Positions 43,145 through 52,290 of a stretch of 64,000 nucleotides of DNA are shown here, piece by piece. The first letter of the stretch is position 1. Each line of letters begins with the position of its first letter. The DNA is taken from the NCBI RefSeq assembly GCF_008364625.2, contig NZ_CP126604.1, positions 1,488,001 through 1,552,000 on the forward strand. Direction: 5' to 3'. This DNA is from Enterobacter dykesii. GTDB taxonomy: Bacteria; Pseudomonadota; Gammaproteobacteria; Enterobacterales; Enterobacteriaceae. The notes beneath the pieces are model-generated. The model ran no database searches, was not told the DNA's origin, and saw nothing but the letters and a program-made list of their open reading frames with translations. A program made the position numbers and the translations under genes.

Positions 43145-44398
43145 ATGTGTGACCAGCACCATGCCGACAGGCATATTTTATGCTCGCAATGCGATATGCT
43201 CGTGGCGTTGCCAGAGCTTGGTCACGGACATAAAGCCCTGTGTCCACGTTGCGGCGCAACGTTGACAACCGAGTGGGACGCGCCGCGGCAGCGTCCCACT
43301 GCTTACGCTCTTGCAGCATTGTTCATGCTGCTGCTCTCCAATCTCTTCCCCTTCATCTATATGAAGGTGGGGGGGATAACCAGCCAGGTGGATTTGCTTG
43401 AAATCCCGGGCGTGATGTTCTCGGAAGATTACGCCAGCCTCGGCACCTTTTTTCTCCTGTTTGTCCAGATAGTCCCGGCTTTTTGCCTGGTCGTTATCCT
43501 TTTACTGGTCAACCGCGTCAGGATGCCCTCATCATTGAAAATCCGGCTCGCGCGTATCCTGTTTCAGCTCAAAAGCTGGGGTATGGCCGAAATTTTTCTG
43601 GCGGGCATTCTGGTCAGTTTCGTGAAGCTCATGGCGTACGGCGATGTGGGGATCGGCAGCAGCTTTGTTCCGTGGTGCCTGTACTGTGTCCTGCAGTTGC
43701 GTGCCTTCCAGTGCGTGGACAGGCGCTGGGCGTGGGATGATATCGCCCCGGCACCGACGCTTGCGCAGACGGTAAAAGTCGGCGTGCCCGGCATTCGCCA
43801 GGGGCTGCGTTCCTGCCCATGCTGTACCGCCGTGCTGCCCGCCGATCTCGACGTTTGTCCGCGCTGCGAAACGAAAGGTCACGTACGCCGTAAAAATAGC
43901 CTTCAGTGGACGATGGCCCTGCTGGTCACGTCCATCATGCTGTATCTGCCTGCCAATATTCTACCGATCATGATCACCGATTTGCTCGGCGATAAAATGC
44001 CCTCGACGATCCTCGCCGGGGTGATCCTGCTGTGGGGCGAAGGTTCCTATCCCGTCGCCGGCGTGATCTTTATCGCCAGTATTATGGTGCCAACCTTAAA
44101 AATGATCGCCATCGCCTGGCTCTGTTGGGATGCGAAGGGTCATGGAAAACGCGACAGCGAACGCATGCACCTGATTTATGAAGTGGTCGAGTTTGTCGGA
44201 CGCTGGTCAATGATTGACGTGTTTGTCATCGCCGTTCTCTCTGCACTGGTGCGGATGGGCGGTTTGATGAATATTTATCCCGCGATGGGGGCTTTAATGT
44301 TTGCACTGGTCGTGATTATGACCATGTTTGCGGCCATGACCTTCGACCCTCGTTTATCGTGGGATCGTGAGCCTGAATCAAGCCATGAGGAAGAGTAA
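43145..44398 (+). CDS. pqiA: Intermembrane transport protein PqiA
   Basis: PqiA is the inner-membrane component of the PqiABC lipid-transport system, inducible by paraquat in E. coli. The 417 residues contain two repeats, each a zinc-ribbon-like module followed by about four transmembrane helices. The first ribbon is CSQCDML...CPRCGATL (residues about 16-45); the second is CPCC...CPRCETK (about 224-245). SD-like aggga precedes the ATG. The stop is 4 bases before the pqiB start, so they are coupled. Confidence 0.97.
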   Translation: MCDQHHADRHILCSQCDMLVALPELGHGHKALCPRCGATLTTEWDAPRQRPTAYALAALFMLLLSNLFPFIYMKVGGITSQVDLLEIPGVMFSEDYASLGTFFLLFVQIVPAFCLVVILLLVNRVRMPSSLKIRLARILFQLKSWGMAEIFLAGILVSFVKLMAYGDVGIGSSFVPWCLYCVLQLRAFQCVDRRWAWDDIAPAPTLAQTVKVGVPGIRQGLRSCPCCTAVLPADLDVCPRCETKGHVRRKNSLQWTMALLVTSIMLYLPANILPIMITDLLGDKMPSTILAGVILLWGEGSYPVAGVIFIASIMVPTLKMIAIAWLCWDAKGHGKRDSERMHLIYEVVEFVGRWSMIDVFVIAVLSALVRMGGLMNIYPAMGALMFALVVIMTMFAAMTFDPRLSWDREPESSHEEE

Positions 44399-44402
44399 GA
44401 GC

Positions 44403-46043
44403 ATGGAAAATAAGAGTGGAGAGGCGAAAGTGCAGAAGGTCAAAAACTGGTCGCCGGTGTGGATTTTCCCCATCGTGACCGCGCTGATCGGTGCATGGAT
44501 CCTGTTTTATCATTACAGCCATCAGGGACCCGAAGTCACGCTGATAACCACCAATGCCGAGGGGATTGAGGGCGGTAAAACGACCATCAAAAGCCGTAGC
44601 GTGGACGTGGGCGTGGTCGAAAGTGCAACCCTGACCGACGATTTAACCCATGTGGAGATTAAGGCGCGCCTTAATGCCGGCATGGAAAAACTGCTGCATG
44701 GCGATTCTGTTTTCTGGGTCGTTAAGCCGCAGGTGGGACGTGAAGGGATCAGCGGCTTAGGGACGCTGCTCTCCGGGGCCTATATCGAACTGCAGCCGGG
44801 TGCTAAGGGTAACCAGCCAGCCCAATACCAGCTTCTGGATTCACCGCCGCTTGCACCGCCTGATGCCAAAGGCATCCGCGTGATCCTCGACAGCAAAAAA
44901 GCAGGTCAGCTCACGGCGGGTGACCCGGTCCTGTTCCGCGGTTACCGCGTCGGGTCGGTTGAGAAAAGCACGTTTGATCCGCAGAAACGCGCGATCAGCT
45001 ATCAGCTCTTCATTAATGCGCCAAACGATCGCCTGGTCACCAGCAACGTCCGTTTCTGGAAAGACAGCGGGATCGCCGTGGATCTGACCTCGGCAGGTAT
45101 GCGCGTTGAAATGGGTTCGCTGACCACGCTGTTTGGCGGTGGCGTGAGTTTTGACGTGCCGGAAGGGCTGGATTTGGGCCAGCCGGTTGCAGAGAACACC
45201 GCTTTCCGTCTCTTTGACGATCAAAAAAGCATTCAGGATGCGCTCTATACCGATCACGTTGACTTCCTGATGTTCTTCAAAGACTCCGTTCGCGGCCTGC
45301 AGCCGGGGGCGCCTGTTGAGTTCCGCGGCATTCGTCTCGGTACGGTTGGGCAAGTGCCGTTCTTCGTTCCGGGCCTTCAGCAGGTGCTGGACGATGATTA
45401 CCGCATTCCGGTACTGATTCGCATTGAACCAGAGCGTCTGCTTAACCAGATTGGTGAAAATCAGGATATCGCTACCCATATCACCCAACTGATGGAACGC
45501 GGTTTACGCGGGTCGCTGAAAACCGGCAACCTGGTAACCGGTGCGCTGTATGTGGATATGGACTTCTACCCGAAAGCACCGCCGATTACCGGTATCCGTG
45601 AATTCGGTGGCTACAAGATCATCCCAACGGTGAGTAGCGGTCTGGCTCAGATCCAGCAGCGTCTGATGGAAACGCTGGATAAGATCAACAATCTGCCACT
45701 GAATCCGATGATTGAAGCGGCGACGAACTCTCTTAGTGAAAGCCAGGCAACGATGCGTCGCCTGCAAACCACGCTGGATAACATCAACAAGATCACGGCG
45801 AGTCAGAGCATGCAGCAGCTGCCGCAGGATATGCAGAAAACGCTGCGTGAGCTGAACCGCAGTATGCAGGGCTTCCAGCCGGGTTCAGCGGCCTACAACA
45901 AGATGGTGGCAGATATGCAGCGTCTTGATCAGGTCTTGCGTGAACTGCAGCCGGTGCTGAAAACGCTCAACGAGAAGAGCAATGCGCTGGTGTTCGAAGC
46001 GAAAGATAAAAAGGATCCTGAGCCGAAGAGGGCAAAACAATGA
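44403..46043 (+). CDS. pqiB: MCE-domain intermembrane transport protein PqiB
   Basis: PqiB is a single-pass inner-membrane protein whose stacked MCE hexamers and C-terminal helices form a needle spanning the periplasm for lipid traffic. The 546 residues equal E. coli, beginning at MENKSGEAKV. One transmembrane helix is at about residues 19-39. Three MCE domains follow, at about 45-135, 160-235 and 285-385; VILDSKKAGQL and FKDSVRGLQPGAPVEFRG mark the second and third. The remaining 140 residues are helical and coiled-coil. Its last codons overlap pqiC by 4 bases. Confidence 0.97.
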   Translation: MENKSGEAKVQKVKNWSPVWIFPIVTALIGAWILFYHYSHQGPEVTLITTNAEGIEGGKTTIKSRSVDVGVVESATLTDDLTHVEIKARLNAGMEKLLHGDSVFWVVKPQVGREGISGLGTLLSGAYIELQPGAKGNQPAQYQLLDSPPLAPPDAKGIRVILDSKKAGQLTAGDPVLFRGYRVGSVEKSTFDPQKRAISYQLFINAPNDRLVTSNVRFWKDSGIAVDLTSAGMRVEMGSLTTLFGGGVSFDVPEGLDLGQPVAENTAFRLFDDQKSIQDALYTDHVDFLMFFKDSVRGLQPGAPVEFRGIRLGTVGQVPFFVPGLQQVLDDDYRIPVLIRIEPERLLNQIGENQDIATHITQLMERGLRGSLKTGNLVTGALYVDMDFYPKAPPITGIREFGGYKIIPTVSSGLAQIQQRLMETLDKINNLPLNPMIEAATNSLSESQATMRRLQTTLDNINKITASQSMQQLPQDMQKTLRELNRSMQGFQPGSAAYNKMVADMQRLDQVLRELQPVLKTLNEKSNALVFEAKDKKDPEPKRAKQ

Positions 46044-46606
46044 AAAAGTGGCTATTAATGGTTGGCGCTCTGCTGTTAACGGCGTGCAGTTCAGGGGTAG
46101 ATAATAAAAGCTACTATCAGCTGCCTGTGGCTACCCACAGCGGTGGACAAAGCACGGCCAGCCAGGGAAACCGCCAGCTGTGGGTTGAGCAGGTTGCCGT
46201 GCCGGATTATCTGGCAGGGAATGGCGTGGTCTATCAGACCAGCGACGTTAAATACGTGATCGCGACGAACAACCTGTGGGCCAGCCCGTTGGATCAGCAG
46301 CTGCGCAACACGCTGGTGGCCAATCTGGGCAGTCAGCTTCCGGGCTGGGTTGTCGCGTCGCAGCCGCTGGGTAACGACCAGGATACGCTTAACGTCACGG
46401 TCACGGGCTTCCACGGCCGTTATGACGGTGCGGTGGTGATTAGCGGGGAGTGGTTGCTGAACCATCAGGGGCAGCTGATTAAGCGTCCTTTCCATCTGGA
46501 GCTGAAGCAGCAGAAAGATGGCTATGACGAAATGGTGAAAGTTCTGGCTCAGGGTTGGGCACAGGAGTCGGCCAGCATCGCCAGGGAAATTTCCCGGCTG
46601 CCATAA
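46040..46606 (+). CDS. pqiC: Outer-membrane lipoprotein PqiC
   Basis: PqiC (YmbA) is the lipoprotein partner at the outer membrane for the PqiB tunnel. The 188 residues start with a lipoprotein signal, lipobox LLTACSSG with the lipidated Cys at C16. The residues after it (SSG) lack an Asp at +2, which fits outer-membrane sorting. The rest is an ABC-type auxiliary (DUF330) fold with WVEQVAVPDYL. It ends the pqiABC operon; a terminator follows. Confidence 0.96.
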   Translation: MKKWLLMVGALLLTACSSGVDNKSYYQLPVATHSGGQSTASQGNRQLWVEQVAVPDYLAGNGVVYQTSDVKYVIATNNLWASPLDQQLRNTLVANLGSQLPGWVVASQPLGNDQDTLNVTVTGFHGRYDGAVVISGEWLLNHQGQLIKRPFHLELKQQKDGYDEMVKVLAQGWAQESASIAREISRLP

Positions 46607-46621
46607 GTAAAATTCATCATC

Positions 46622-46660
46622 AAAAACCGCAGTTGGCCTGTTGCTGATTGCGGTTTTTTT
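46622..46660 (+). terminator. Rho-independent terminator of pqiABC
   Basis: Stem aaaaaccgca / tgcggttttt (46622-46631 with 46649-46658) with a 17-base loop and a T run. It lies 15 bases after the pqiC stop. Confidence 0.85.
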
Positions 46661-46861
46661 TCGTTTTCACTTCAGATTGTTACTTGTGCCACGTCACAAT
46701 TTTTGTACAAATGAACTTCTGGCTAGCTCACAAATATGACACCCGTATGAATTTTGAACATTGACGATGCGACTAATTCGGGGTATTCGTTATCTGTGCC
46801 TGTGCAGATAGTGCAGACACTGTTTTCTTTCCACCAGACAAAAGAATGAGGGAAACGAGGC

Positions 46862-47029
46862 ATGAAGAGACAGAAACGAGATCGCCTGGAACGGGCTCAT
46901 CAACGTGGTTATCAGGCCGGCATCGCTGGACGTTCTAAAGAAATGTGTCCTTATCAGACGATAAATCAAAGGTCACAATGGCTTGGAGGCTGGCGAGAAG
47001 CCATCGGCGACAGGGCACTCATAGCCTGA
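46862..47029 (+). CDS. rmf: Ribosome modulation factor
   Basis: RMF binds 70S ribosomes in stationary phase and drives formation of inactive 100S dimers. The 55-codon gene reads MKRQKRDRLERAHQRGYQAG and continues through MCPYQTINQRSQWLGGWREA to the stop at 47027. Only a few conservative changes in the last ten residues distinguish it from E. coli. A clear SD (gagggaaacgagg) precedes it. The 255-base gap upstream of it, after pqiC, should hold its ppGpp-responsive promoter, which I have not resolved. It shares a bidirectional hairpin with fabA. Confidence 0.98.
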   Translation: MKRQKRDRLERAHQRGYQAGIAGRSKEMCPYQTINQRSQWLGGWREAIGDRALIA

Positions 47030-47044
47030 TAACGTCTCTTTTAA

Positions 47045-47073
47045 AAAAGAAACCTCCGCAATGCGGAGGTTTC
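47045..47073. terminator. Bidirectional terminator between rmf and fabA
   Basis: 11-bp stem gaaacctccgc / gcggaggtttc (47049-47059 with 47063-47073), loop aat. The best T run is on the minus strand (ttcttttttaaa), so it mainly terminates fabA and may also end rmf. Confidence 0.88.
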
Positions 47074-47100
47074 GCCTTTCTGGGGGTGCCAAAAGCACGA

Positions 47101-47619
47101 TCAGAAAGCTGAAGTGTCCTGGAACAGGCCAACTTTCAGGTCGCTTGCGCTATAGATCAGACGACCGTCGACCAGCACTTCACCATCAGCCAGGCCCATA
47201 ATCAGGCGGCGGTTAACGATGCGCTTGAAGTGAATACGATAGGTCACTTTCTTCGCCGTAGGCAGAACCTGGCCAGTGAATTTTACTTCGCCCACGCCCA
47301 GCGCGCGGCCTTTACCTTCGCCACCCAGCCAGCCCAGATAGAAGCCAACCAGCTGCCACATTGCATCGAGGCCCAGGCAGCCAGGCATTACCGGATCGCC
47401 AATAAAGTGGCAACCGAAGAACCACAGGTCCGGGTTGATATCGAGTTCTGCTTCTACGTAACCCTTATCGAAGTTACCGCCGGTTTCGGTCATTTTCACG
47501 ACACGGTCCATCATCAGCATGCTTGGGGCCGGTAACTGTGGGCCTTTTGCGCCAAACAGTTCACCGCGACCAGAGGCAAGAAGATCTTCTTTTGTATAGG
47601 ATTCGCGTTTATCTACCAT
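47101..47619 (-). CDS. fabA: 3-hydroxydecanoyl-ACP dehydratase/isomerase
   Basis: FabA dehydrates 3-hydroxydecanoyl-ACP and isomerises the trans-2 product to cis-3-decenoyl-ACP, the branch point to unsaturated fatty acids. The 172 residues equal E. coli. The hot-dog fold active site shows H71 in [14 protein letters not shown] and D85 in CLGLDAMWQ. FadR- and FabR-like operators lie just upstream (47658-47693). It is the first gene after the divergent-free gap from lonH, read in the same direction. Confidence 0.99.
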   Translation of the reverse strand: MVDKRESYTKEDLLASGRGELFGAKGPQLPAPSMLMMDRVVKMTETGGNFDKGYVEAELDINPDLWFFGCHFIGDPVMPGCLGLDAMWQLVGFYLGWLGGEGKGRALGVGEVKFTGQVLPTAKKVTYRIHFKRIVNRRLIMGLADGEVLVDGRLIYSASDLKVGLFQDTSAF

Positions 47620-47657
47620 GTTCTCAGTAAGCCTTATTTTAGTGAAGGACGCAGGAT

Positions 47658-47693
47658 AGCTAACACGTGTACGCTGAACAAGTCCGATCAGTT
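47658..47693 (-). promoter_or_regulatory. FabR and FadR operators of fabA
   Basis: The interrupted palindrome agctaacacgtgtacgct (47658-47675) matches the FabR site, and aacaagtccgatcagtt (47677-47693) matches the FadR activator site, both as recalled for E. coli fabA. The FadR half overlaps the last codons of lonH (end 47688). Together they predict activation by FadR and repression by FabR with unsaturated acyl-CoA/ACP. Confidence 0.78.
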
Positions 47694-49448
47694 CGAACTA
47701 AACCAGCCCAACCAGCGTAACGGCCATGGATAACGATGACGAGCATCCTGCTGTGTCGCCTGAGCAATGCGCTCCTGGATAGTCTGCATCAGGGTTGTTT
47801 GCCCTTCGCCATCCCAAACCAGATTTGTCAGTAAGGGTAGCGCATCCTCAATCCCTTCGATGGCCCAGATGGCGAATTGCTCTTGCTCAACTGCATCCAG
47901 AATATCCTGACTGAGGCTCAAATGGCGTGCGTTGGGAGCAGGAATAATCACACCCTGTTTGCCGTTTAAACCACGCTGCTGACAGATGGAGAAGAAGCCT
48001 TCAATTTTTTCGTTGAGGCCTCCCACTGGCTGGGCACGACCGAACTGGTCCACCGAACCGGTGATCGCGATGTTCTGATTGATGGGCACTTCCGCCAGGG
48101 CGCTGATTAAGGCGCACAGCTCGGCCATAGAGGCGCTATCGCCATCCACTTCGCTGTAGGACTGCTCAAACGTCAGCGAGGCGGAGAAGGGGATCTGTTG
48201 CTCAAGCTGCAGCTCTGACATCAAAAACGCCTGCATGATCATCATGCCTTTCGCGTGAATGTTGCCGCCCAGCTCGGCTTTCCGTTCGATATCGGTGAAC
48301 TCGCCATCGCCAATGTGCACAACGCAGCTGATACGGGACGGTTCCCCGAATGCGCGCGGATGGCCGGGAAATTCAATCACCGACAGGGCGTTGATCTGCC
48401 CGACGCGTTCGCCTTCGGTCTCTACCAGAATTTGTTCCAGCAGAATTTCATCCTGCATACGGTCGGCAAGATAGCCTTCTCGCCACTCACGCTGAGCCAG
48501 CATCTGAGTGAGCTGTTCGCCGGTGAACGCTCCGTCACCGCTGATCACGCCCACTTCACGCAGCTGTTTACCGATCCAGAGCGGGCAAAGCGGCAGCGTT
48601 TCCTGGTCACCGGTGTAGCGCACGGCTTCGCGGATTAAGCCCGGCCACGCGTCAGCCGCAGGGGTTGGTAGCGCAAAACGTTCAGCAACGGCCATCACCC
48701 ACTGGCACCACTGCGCCATATCGTCGGCGTCAGCAATCTGGATGTTGTCTTCGTATTCGCTATACACCGCCTGCTCAGCGAGTTCCGGCTCCATTTCCTG
48801 GAAGTCCGCCAGCGATTCGCGGTCGCCCGTCAGCACGACGGTCAGCGACAGCGGCATAGACGGAACGGAGACAGGCAGAGGACGAGACTCATCGTAGCCC
48901 ACCCAGTCGAAACGCTGCTGGTGGACGATGGTTTTCAGACGCATCCACAGCAGCGGCTGCGAGAGCAGGGTACGCAGTGAGATGATGAGAACACCGCCAT
49001 TTGCGCGATGTACCAGCCCCGGCTGCAGCGAAAGCTCGCCGTTAAACTGGCGCAGACAACCAAAGAGCTGTTCCGCCTCGACCCAGTTAGCGGTAATCAC
49101 TTCGCCTTTAACGGCAAAACGGCCATCGGCCTGCGCCGCCGGTTCGAAAGTGACATCATGTCCTGTAATACGATACTGGCCGCCAAAAACTGCGTTCGCT
49201 TCCGGCTTCAGCTGGCGCACGGCATCTCCGAGCAGCGTCAGGTACTCCGCTTCTTCCGGGGCCTTGAGCAGCATGAAGGGCGCGGTTGCCCATGGGCTTA
49301 ACACCTGCTCCAGCGCATAATGCAAACGAGGCTGCGTATCGCTAAGGATGAATTCGTGTTCTTTTGCGAGTTCGGGCTGTGCAAACAGTTCCTGGTAACT
49401 TTCGGTATCCGGAACAAGGTCACGCCATGCAAGTTTCGTAATGGTCAA
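47688..49448 (-). CDS. lonH: Lon-like protease LonH (YcbZ)
   Basis: This is a Lon-family (S16) peptidase homologue of 586 residues, equal to E. coli YcbZ. The C-terminal proteolytic domain (about residues 380-560) has the catalytic Ser in [11 protein letters not shown] and the Lys in [10 protein letters not shown]. The N-terminal 350 residues correspond to an ATPase-like region, but I see no clear P-loop, so ATP dependence is doubtful. The start aligned with E. coli is a TTG codon ([10 protein letters not shown]) with a weak SD, hence some doubt on the exact start. Target proteins are not known to me. Confidence 0.92.
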   Translation of the reverse strand: MTITKLAWRDLVPDTESYQELFAQPELAKEHEFILSDTQPRLHYALEQVLSPWATAPFMLLKAPEEAEYLTLLGDAVRQLKPEANAVFGGQYRITGHDVTFEPAAQADGRFAVKGEVITANWVEAEQLFGCLRQFNGELSLQPGLVHRANGGVLIISLRTLLSQPLLWMRLKTIVHQQRFDWVGYDESRPLPVSVPSMPLSLTVVLTGDRESLADFQEMEPELAEQAVYSEYEDNIQIADADDMAQWCQWVMAVAERFALPTPAADAWPGLIREAVRYTGDQETLPLCPLWIGKQLREVGVISGDGAFTGEQLTQMLAQREWREGYLADRMQDEILLEQILVETEGERVGQINALSVIEFPGHPRAFGEPSRISCVVHIGDGEFTDIERKAELGGNIHAKGMMIMQAFLMSELQLEQQIPFSASLTFEQSYSEVDGDSASMAELCALISALAEVPINQNIAITGSVDQFGRAQPVGGLNEKIEGFFSICQQRGLNGKQGVIIPAPNARHLSLSQDILDAVEQEQFAIWAIEGIEDALPLLTNLVWDGEGQTTLMQTIQERIAQATQQDARHRYPWPLRWLGWFSSN

Positions 49449-49634
49449 AGTTGATGTTTTTTAGTCAGATGTAAAAGCGTGGAGTATACCGTAAGCGGGG
49501 GGCTGTACCCAAGCAGGATTGGGTATTTCGGCAGGGCGATTGGCTGCATTCACTCACAGGATATGATTTCTTTTCAGCAGATTGCTAAAAAACTGATATT
49601 CTGAACAGAGTTACGTGGTAACACTGAGATCGCA

Positions 49635-50087
49635 ATGAAATATCAACAACTGGAAAATCTCGAAAGCGGCTGGAAATGGAAGTACCTGGTCAAAAAGCAC
49701 CGTGAAGGGGAGCTGATCACCTGCTACGTCGAAGCCAGCGCTGCGCAAGAAGCCGTGGATATTTTGCTGACCCTCGAAAATGAACCGGTACAGGTTAACG
49801 GCTGGATTGAGAAACACATCAATCCTGCACTGTTAAACCGGATGAAGCAAACTATCCGTGCGCGACGCAAACGGCATTTTAATGCTGAGCATCAGCACAC
49901 TCGCAAAAAATCAATCGACCTGGAATTTGTTGTCTGGCAGCGACTGGCCGGGCTGGCACAACGACGGGGCAAAACGCTGTCGGAAACCATCGTGCAGCTG
50001 ATTGAGGATGCAGAACATAAAGAGAAATACGCCAACCAGATGTCGACACTGAAGAACGACCTTCAGGCGCTGTTGGGTAAAAAGTAG
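49635..50087 (+). CDS. matP: Macrodomain Ter protein MatP
   Basis: MatP binds matS sites and organises the Ter macrodomain, linking it to the division site through ZapB and excluding MukBEF there. The 150 residues equal E. coli. A helical N-terminal domain (residues about 1-80) is followed by a ribbon-helix-helix DNA-binding domain ([16 protein letters not shown], about 93-130) and a C-terminal coiled coil ([16 protein letters not shown]) for tetramer bridging. Read divergently from lonH; shares a bidirectional terminator with ompA. Confidence 0.97.
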   Translation: MKYQQLENLESGWKWKYLVKKHREGELITCYVEASAAQEAVDILLTLENEPVQVNGWIEKHINPALLNRMKQTIRARRKRHFNAEHQHTRKKSIDLEFVVWQRLAGLAQRRGKTLSETIVQLIEDAEHKEKYANQMSTLKNDLQALLGKK

Positions 50088-50112
50088 ATTTGTTTACTTT
50101 TCTTCAGACAAT

Positions 50113-50140
50113 AAAAAACCCCGCATTGCGGGGTTTTTTT
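50113..50140. terminator. Bidirectional terminator between matP and ompA
   Basis: 12-bp stem aaaaaaccccgc / gcggggtttttt (50113-50124 with 50128-50139), loop att. T runs are on both strands; it ends matP 26 bases and ompA 15 bases after their stops. Confidence 0.93.
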
Positions 50141-50153
50141 ATAAGACGATAAC

Positions 50154-51209
50154 TTATGCCGCTGGCTGAGTTACAACGTCTTTGATGCCTTTAACTTCGA
50201 TCTCTACGCGACGATCTGGAGCCAGGCAGTCGATCAGTGCAGCGCGAGCTTTCACGTTGTCACAGGTGTTGCCAGTAACTGGGTTAGATTCGCCCATACC
50301 ACGTGGGGAGATCTTGTTAGCTGGGATACCTTTAGAGATCAGGTAATCAACAACAGACTGAGCACGTTTCTCAGACAGTTTCTGGTTGTAAGCGTCAGAA
50401 CCGATACGGTCGGTGAAGCCCAGAACCACTACGGAACCGTCTTTAGGATCCAGGTTGCTCAGCTGGGTATACAGCTGATCCAGTGCCTGCTGGCCTTCTG
50501 GTTTCAGAGTCGCTTTGTTGAAGTTGAACAGAACGTCAGACTTCAGAGTGAAGTGCTTGGTCTGTACTTCTGGAGCTGGAGCCGGCGCTGGAGCAACAAC
50601 TGGTGCTGCTTCTTCCTGCTGGCCGAAACGGTAGGAAACACCTACGCTCAGCATGCCGTTGTCTGGACGAACACCAACGGTGTTGCCGTCGCCGATGTTG
50701 TTAACCCACTGGTATTCCAGACGGGTAGCGATGTCACGGGTCATAGCCCACTCAACGCCACCAGCGAATACTGGGGAAACACCGGTGTCATGGTTGTCAC
50801 CAGAGATGTTGTTGCTGGAGTCTGCACGCCATACCATGCCGCCCAGACGGGTGTACACGTCCAGATCGTCAGTGATTGGGTAGCCCAGTTTAGCGGTCAG
50901 TTGAACGCCCTGTGCTTTGAAAGCGCCGTTGATGGTGTCGCCTTTGTATGGCATACGACCTAACCAGTCGTAACCCATTTCAAAACCAACATACGGGTTA
51001 ACCTGATAGCCACCGAACGCACCTGCACCAAGCTGGCTCTCGTGAGTAGGGCCATCATTGTTCAGGCTGCTGTTGTACCAGCCGGTGTCGTGGAACTGAG
51101 ACCAGCCCAGTTTACCACCTGCATACCAGGTATTATCTTTCGGAGCGGCCTGCGCTACGGTAGCGAAGCCAGCCAGTGCCACTGCAATCGCGATAGCTGT
51201 CTTTTTCAT
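50154..51209 (-). CDS. ompA: Outer membrane protein A
   Basis: OmpA is the abundant outer-membrane protein that ties the membrane to peptidoglycan and serves as phage and colicin receptor. The 351 residues begin at [21 protein letters not shown] (signal), mature [11 protein letters not shown]; longer upstream frames run through the leader and are not real. An eight-stranded barrel spans mature residues about 1-170. A Pro/Ala-rich hinge ([15 protein letters not shown]) leads to the OmpA-like peptidoglycan-binding domain with [14 protein letters not shown] and DRRVEIEV. A Cys pair ([15 protein letters not shown]) is conserved. Confidence 0.99.
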   Translation of the reverse strand: MKKTAIAIAVALAGFATVAQAAPKDNTWYAGGKLGWSQFHDTGWYNSSLNNDGPTHESQLGAGAFGGYQVNPYVGFEMGYDWLGRMPYKGDTINGAFKAQGVQLTAKLGYPITDDLDVYTRLGGMVWRADSSNNISGDNHDTGVSPVFAGGVEWAMTRDIATRLEYQWVNNIGDGNTVGVRPDNGMLSVGVSYRFGQQEEAAPVVAPAPAPAPEVQTKHFTLKSDVLFNFNKATLKPEGQQALDQLYTQLSNLDPKDGSVVVLGFTDRIGSDAYNQKLSEKRAQSVVDYLISKGIPANKISPRGMGESNPVTGNTCDNVKARAALIDCLAPDRRVEIEVKGIKDVVTQPAA

Positions 51210-51400
51210 TTTTTGCGCCTCGTTATCATCCAAAATTCGCCATGAAAGTCTCAGGAGAGAATCACGGTTAAATCCTTCACCGGGGGGCGTGGTCAAATAT
51301 AAATCTACCGATATCTTCGGCTTAGGCCGAGCACCCCTGGCGATGTAAAGTCTACAACGTAGCTGAAAACTTACAAGTGTGAAGTCCGTCAGGCATATGA
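51210..51400 (-). promoter_or_regulatory. ompA promoter and long stabilising 5' leader
   Basis: The minus-strand leader of about 133 bases starts near 51342 at gccaggggtgc and closely follows the E. coli ompA 5' UTR. It includes the 5'-terminal hairpin tcggc / gccga (51317-51330) that in E. coli gives the mRNA its long life, and the stretch before the ATG (gataacgaggcgcaaaaa) where the sRNA MicA pairs. A CRP-like element tgtgaagtccgtcaggca is at 51378-51395. The remaining bases to 51563 hold no gene and show nothing further that I can name. Confidence 0.65.
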
Positions 51401-51563
51401 AAAAAAAAGTTCCGTATACCGATTATTTAACATTTTTCGAACGAATTTTGTGCAATAAAATTAAGGAGAACCGCACCAGACAAGCCTTGCCGCAATTTTC
51501 AGACCGGGAACTTTAATGCCATCTTGTGGTCAAAAAAAATTCCAGGAAAAATCTTAATTTCAC

Positions 51564-52073
51564 TCAATGATACAAATTTGAGTGAATTTTTAGCCCAGAA
51601 AGTTGTCCTCTGCGGTAAGAATCCGATCGAACCGGACGCATAATGAACCCGATTGCATTCCCTTCTTCAGCTGCTTCAGTCAGACGGAAATGTTCCTCTT
51701 CCGTCAATTCTTCCGGTAACCATCCAATCACCACGCTGTAATTTCCGGTGCGTAACGCGCGGATCATCGACTCAACGGTATCGCACGGCGGAAGCTGGTT
51801 AATTTGCATCACCTTAGTTAGAGGAAGGCCTGCGGACTGAACCCACTCACGGCTCAGTTTTTGCTGAGGCGTGAGCCAGAGCTGCCAGCGCGATTGCTGA
51901 CCAAGCTGTTGCAATAACGGCAACAACAGAAGTTGCGTCAACAGGGACTGGTCTTCACGATAAACCACTTCACTGATAAGCCCCGTGGAAACACGCTCGA
52001 CGGAATTCTGCGCGACATTGCCTGCGGTAGAAGAGAGAGAGGTTGAGCGATTTGCATAGCCTGAAGTGTGCAT
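51564..52073 (-). CDS. sulA: SOS cell division inhibitor SulA
   Basis: SulA sequesters FtsZ to halt division during the SOS response and is destroyed by Lon. The 169 residues equal E. coli when read from [11 protein letters not shown] second in-frame ATG two codons upstream (52079) has a closer SD (aggg) and might be used; E. coli has ATT there. The FtsZ-binding central part ([21 protein letters not shown]) and the C-terminal [10 protein letters not shown] Lon-recognition tail are intact, while the N-terminal 35 residues diverge. A consensus LexA box lies 23 bases before the start. Confidence 0.97.
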   Translation of the reverse strand: MHTSGYANRSTSLSSTAGNVAQNSVERVSTGLISEVVYREDQSLLTQLLLLPLLQQLGQQSRWQLWLTPQQKLSREWVQSAGLPLTKVMQINQLPPCDTVESMIRALRTGNYSVVIGWLPEELTEEEHFRLTEAAEEGNAIGFIMRPVRSDSYRRGQLSGLKIHSNLYH

Positions 52074-52095
52074 ATTCATTCCAGCCCTGTAGTTA

Positions 52096-52111
52096 CTGTA
52101 TGGATATACAG
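52096..52111 (-). promoter_or_regulatory. LexA (SOS) box of sulA
   Basis: ctgtatggatatacag is a perfect CTGT-N8-ACAG LexA box, palindromic except near the centre, placed just upstream of sulA as in E. coli. It predicts tight SOS control. Confidence 0.93.
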
Positions 52112-52290
52112 TAACCCCTGTATGCATAAAGATCAACCTCATTTTCGGAAAGCGACTCGCAAAATTCATTCAATGTTGATGTCCCTCGAAAAATCATCTT
52201 GCTCATCGGCGATAAGTTGCCTATTTTCCTGCTAACGGATCCGCTAGTAAGAAATTTCGTTGTTACTTTATGATTTTGAAGGGAAATATC

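Noticed and set aside
49449-49634. Possible tRNA or small RNA between lonH and matP
   Set aside because: No cloverleaf or strong hairpin was seen; the region is explained by divergent promoters.
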